Shown here: piece after piece, positions 4,014-5,483 of the stretch
Position numbering within the stretch: position 1 is the first letter of the stretch
Layout: every line of letters starts with the position of its first letter
Assembly: GCA_938005345.1 (NCBI GenBank)
Contig: CALLNG010000334.1
Coordinates: 1 to 5,483, forward strand
DNA length: 5,483 nt
Direction of reading: 5' to 3'
Source of the DNA: an uncultured Clostridia bacterium
Lineage (GTDB): Bacteria; Bacillota; Clostridia; RUG12999
The notes under the pieces: model-generated
What the model saw: only the letters and a program-made list of their open reading frames with translations
What the model was told of the DNA's origin: nothing
Database searches by the model: none
Translations under genes and position numbers: made by a program

Positions 4014-4041
4014 AATTAATTAAAGCTTCCTTTAGTTAATT
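4014..4041. repeat. AT-rich inverted repeat between tail esterase and holin, possible weak terminator
   Basis: Arms AATTAATTAAAG (4014-4025) and CTTTAGTTAATT (4030-4041) pair over 12 bp, with one G-U pair on the plus strand or one C-A mismatch on the minus strand, around the loop CTTC. On the minus strand TTTAT follows the stem, a poor U-tract. The stem may be a weak terminator or mRNA 3' end protector for the tail gene. Confidence 0.45.
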
Positions 4042-4054
4042 ACTAATTAGTAAT
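4039..4054. repeat. Perfect 16-bp palindrome over the stop codon of the tail esterase gene
   Basis: ATTACTAATTAGTAAT reads the same on both strands. It covers the TAG stop (4043-4045) and abuts the inverted repeat at 4014-4041. It could be an operator half-site pair, part of a compound terminator, or a chance AT palindrome. Confidence 0.5.
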
Positions 4055-5483
4055 GACTCCACTTTCAATGGCTTTAATTCCTGCATGTATATTTTTTGCA
4101 ATTGCATAATAACCTTTGTTTGCAAGGTGTATAATATCAGTCGGTCTTTTCCATTTTTCCTCACCATATTCCGAAATCAGTTCTTCTTTATAGTTAAAAT
4201 CATCCGTTGGGCTTACCGAGCACCCGACATCAACAAGATATATTTTATTCGTTTGTCTACTTTCCACATTGTCATATTTGTTAATCAACAACTCTTTCAT
4301 GTGTAAAAACGTATCTTTTTTAGGCTGCTCATTAGTTAATCCGCAAGGCATAGGCAATAACCAAATCAGGATTTTAATATTATTATCAAAAGCTTTTATC
4401 GAATCAATGATTGTCTTCCATGCGAGTAAAATATCATCATCTGCGTTGTGAGTGCTTCTCGAAACATCATTTGTCCCCAAGCACAATAAAATATAATCAA
4501 CTGACGTGTAATTTTGTTGGTTCATATAATATGAGAAATCAAATTTATTAGATACAGGATTAAAAAATGGATTAGTGACACTTGAAGATAATCCGTCATT
4601 ACTAGCATCTTTTTCAAACGCATAATTCCAAGCTCTCCAACCACCTCTACCCTCATTCGGTGCTTTCAAAGTGCCTCTTGTGCCAAGCATTTCAATGTTC
4701 ATTACATCATCTGCGAACAGGTCAATAAGTTTATCAGTCCATACATTTGCCGCTGTAAGGGAATCACCTATTACTAACACTTTTCTGGTAACACCATTTC
4801 CAGCGTTTGTGTCAACTACAGTAAGTCTGCTATTATTTACTACATCATCGTTCTTTTTTAGCAATGTATTGTAGCTAGAATTTGCAATAACATAATTTTG
4901 ATAGAATCCTTTTTCTAATGTTTCTAATGATTTTTGGAATACACCATTGTCAAGAAAATTCCCCTTTGCGCTCTGAAATACATTTAAATTTTTAGCTTGT
5001 CCATGCATAATTATATTGTCAAAAAATACTGGCACAGATTTCCCTTGCATTACATATAACCCGTAAAGTGGCATTATAATTTTCCTGTCAACTATAATCC
5101 CATCATCTTTAAATAATTCTTTTACTGGATTATCAATCGCGCTTTTCTCAACAATATAATATGGGCTAAAATATTCTTCATAGGTAATATCAGAATTTAA
5201 AGACAACATGATTTTTCTTGTCTTTGCTAAAGTAGTCCAATAGTTAAACCTAACATGATCTGTATTTGGAGGGACTGCATAGCTACCTTTTGTACTAATT
5301 CCAAGAAATTTATCGGATGAATCGTATGCACAGATATTCCATACAGTCACGAACTGTCTTTCATCTGATATGTCACTAATCCTTCTTGACAAATAAACTG
5401 TATCTCCATACTGACATTTTATTTTATGAGATACACTATAATTTGAATCATCAATAACTGCGCCTACATCAGAAAGACTTTTT
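4043..5483 (-). CDS. Phage tail/baseplate protein with C-terminal SGNH (GDSL) hydrolase, 5' end outside the window
   Basis: The frame is open to the right edge with 479 visible residues, and the first in-frame TTG (5392) has no ribosome site, so the gene is partial. Visible residues 1-110 resemble the beta-sandwich tail domain with a YDSSDKFLG turn and VPPNTDHVRFNYW. Residues 130-230 form the insert that often precedes phage SGNH domains (LYGLYVMQGKSVPVFFDNII; then VVDTNAGNG). The SGNH domain follows. Block I is VIGDSLTA with nucleophile Ser241, then a Gly near 267 in MLGTRGT, and GRGGW at 278-282. Block III is LGTND with Asn338, and block V is DIIH with Asp449 and His452. All catalytic residues are present. 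Such enzymes deacylate or de-esterify surface polysaccharides, so it probably helps the virion to bind or clear host capsule. The gene is much more AT-rich than those to its left. Confidence 0.9.
   Translation of the reverse strand, partial: KSLSDVGAVIDDSNYSVSHKIKCQYGDTVYLSRRISDISDERQFVTVWNICAYDSSDKFLGISTKGSYAVPPNTDHVRFNYWTTLAKTRKIMLSLNSDITYEEYFSPYYIVEKSAIDNPVKELFKDDGIIVDRKIIMPLYGLYVMQGKSVPVFFDNIIMHGQAKNLNVFQSAKGNFLDNGVFQKSLETLEKGFYQNYVIANSSYNTLLKKNDDVVNNSRLTVVDTNAGNGVTRKVLVIGDSLTAANVWTDKLIDLFADDVMNIEMLGTRGTLKAPNEGRGGWRAWNYAFEKDASNDGLSSSVTNPFFNPVSNKFDFSYYMNQQNYTSVDYILLCLGTNDVSRSTHNADDDILLAWKTIIDSIKAFDNNIKILIWLLPMPCGLTNEQPKKDTFLHMKELLINKYDNVESRQTNKIYLVDVGCSVSPTDDFNYKEELISEYGEEKWKRPTDIIHLANKGYYAIAKNIHAGIKAIESGVITN

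Noticed and set aside
5390..5392. TTG as the start of the esterase gene
   Set aside because: The frame continues upstream to the window edge with tail-like sequence (GDTVYLSRR), and no ribosome site precedes the TTG.

Overview
The window looks like one end of a prophage in a low-to-moderate GC Clostridia-type Firmicute, most likely a gut Lachnospiraceae or Oscillospiraceae. Support comes from strong AAGGAGG-type ribosome sites about 7 nt before almost every start, a holin, a phage-type SGNH tail esterase, and a run of small protein families that I recall from gut Clostridia phages. This taxonomy is inference. Every gene I support reads on the minus strand, so transcription runs from high to low coordinates.

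Layout, in reading order. At 5483-4043 is the 3' part of a tail or baseplate protein ending in an SGNH hydrolase. A boundary follows with two adjacent inverted repeats and a clear rise in GC. Then come a holin (3972-3631), a small sigma-region-4-like HTH protein (3597-3346) and a strong intrinsic terminator (3315-3275). After the terminator lies a compact cassette of seven small genes. They encode a papain-like cysteine peptidase, a YPQ-repeat protein, a 59-residue Gln-rich protein overprinted on the previous gene's end, a membrane-anchored Cys- and Asn-rich protein, a beta-rich protein, a YSRG-rich helical protein and a final 105-residue protein. A hairpin interrupts this run between the membrane protein and the beta-rich protein. 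The last gene ends inside another hairpin.

The left edge is the most informative part. Positions 55-1 encode, on the minus strand, 18 residues of region 2.4 of a primary sigma factor (RpoD/SigA), open to the window edge. The match stops abruptly at the Thr before the paired Trp residues, and an in-frame TAA lies just upstream. The simplest reading is that the element is integrated inside the host's housekeeping sigma gene and splits it. A near-consensus promoter (TTGAAA, 17 nt, TATAAT) overlaps the last phage hairpin and points outward over this junction.

How the genes may work together: holin and tail esterase belong to the late lysis and adsorption functions. The seven-gene cassette sits where accessory cargo is usual in temperate phages, between lysis genes and the attachment site. 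Its function is unknown to me. No canonical endolysin is visible in this window. No tRNA, rRNA, CRISPR array or insertion sequence was seen.
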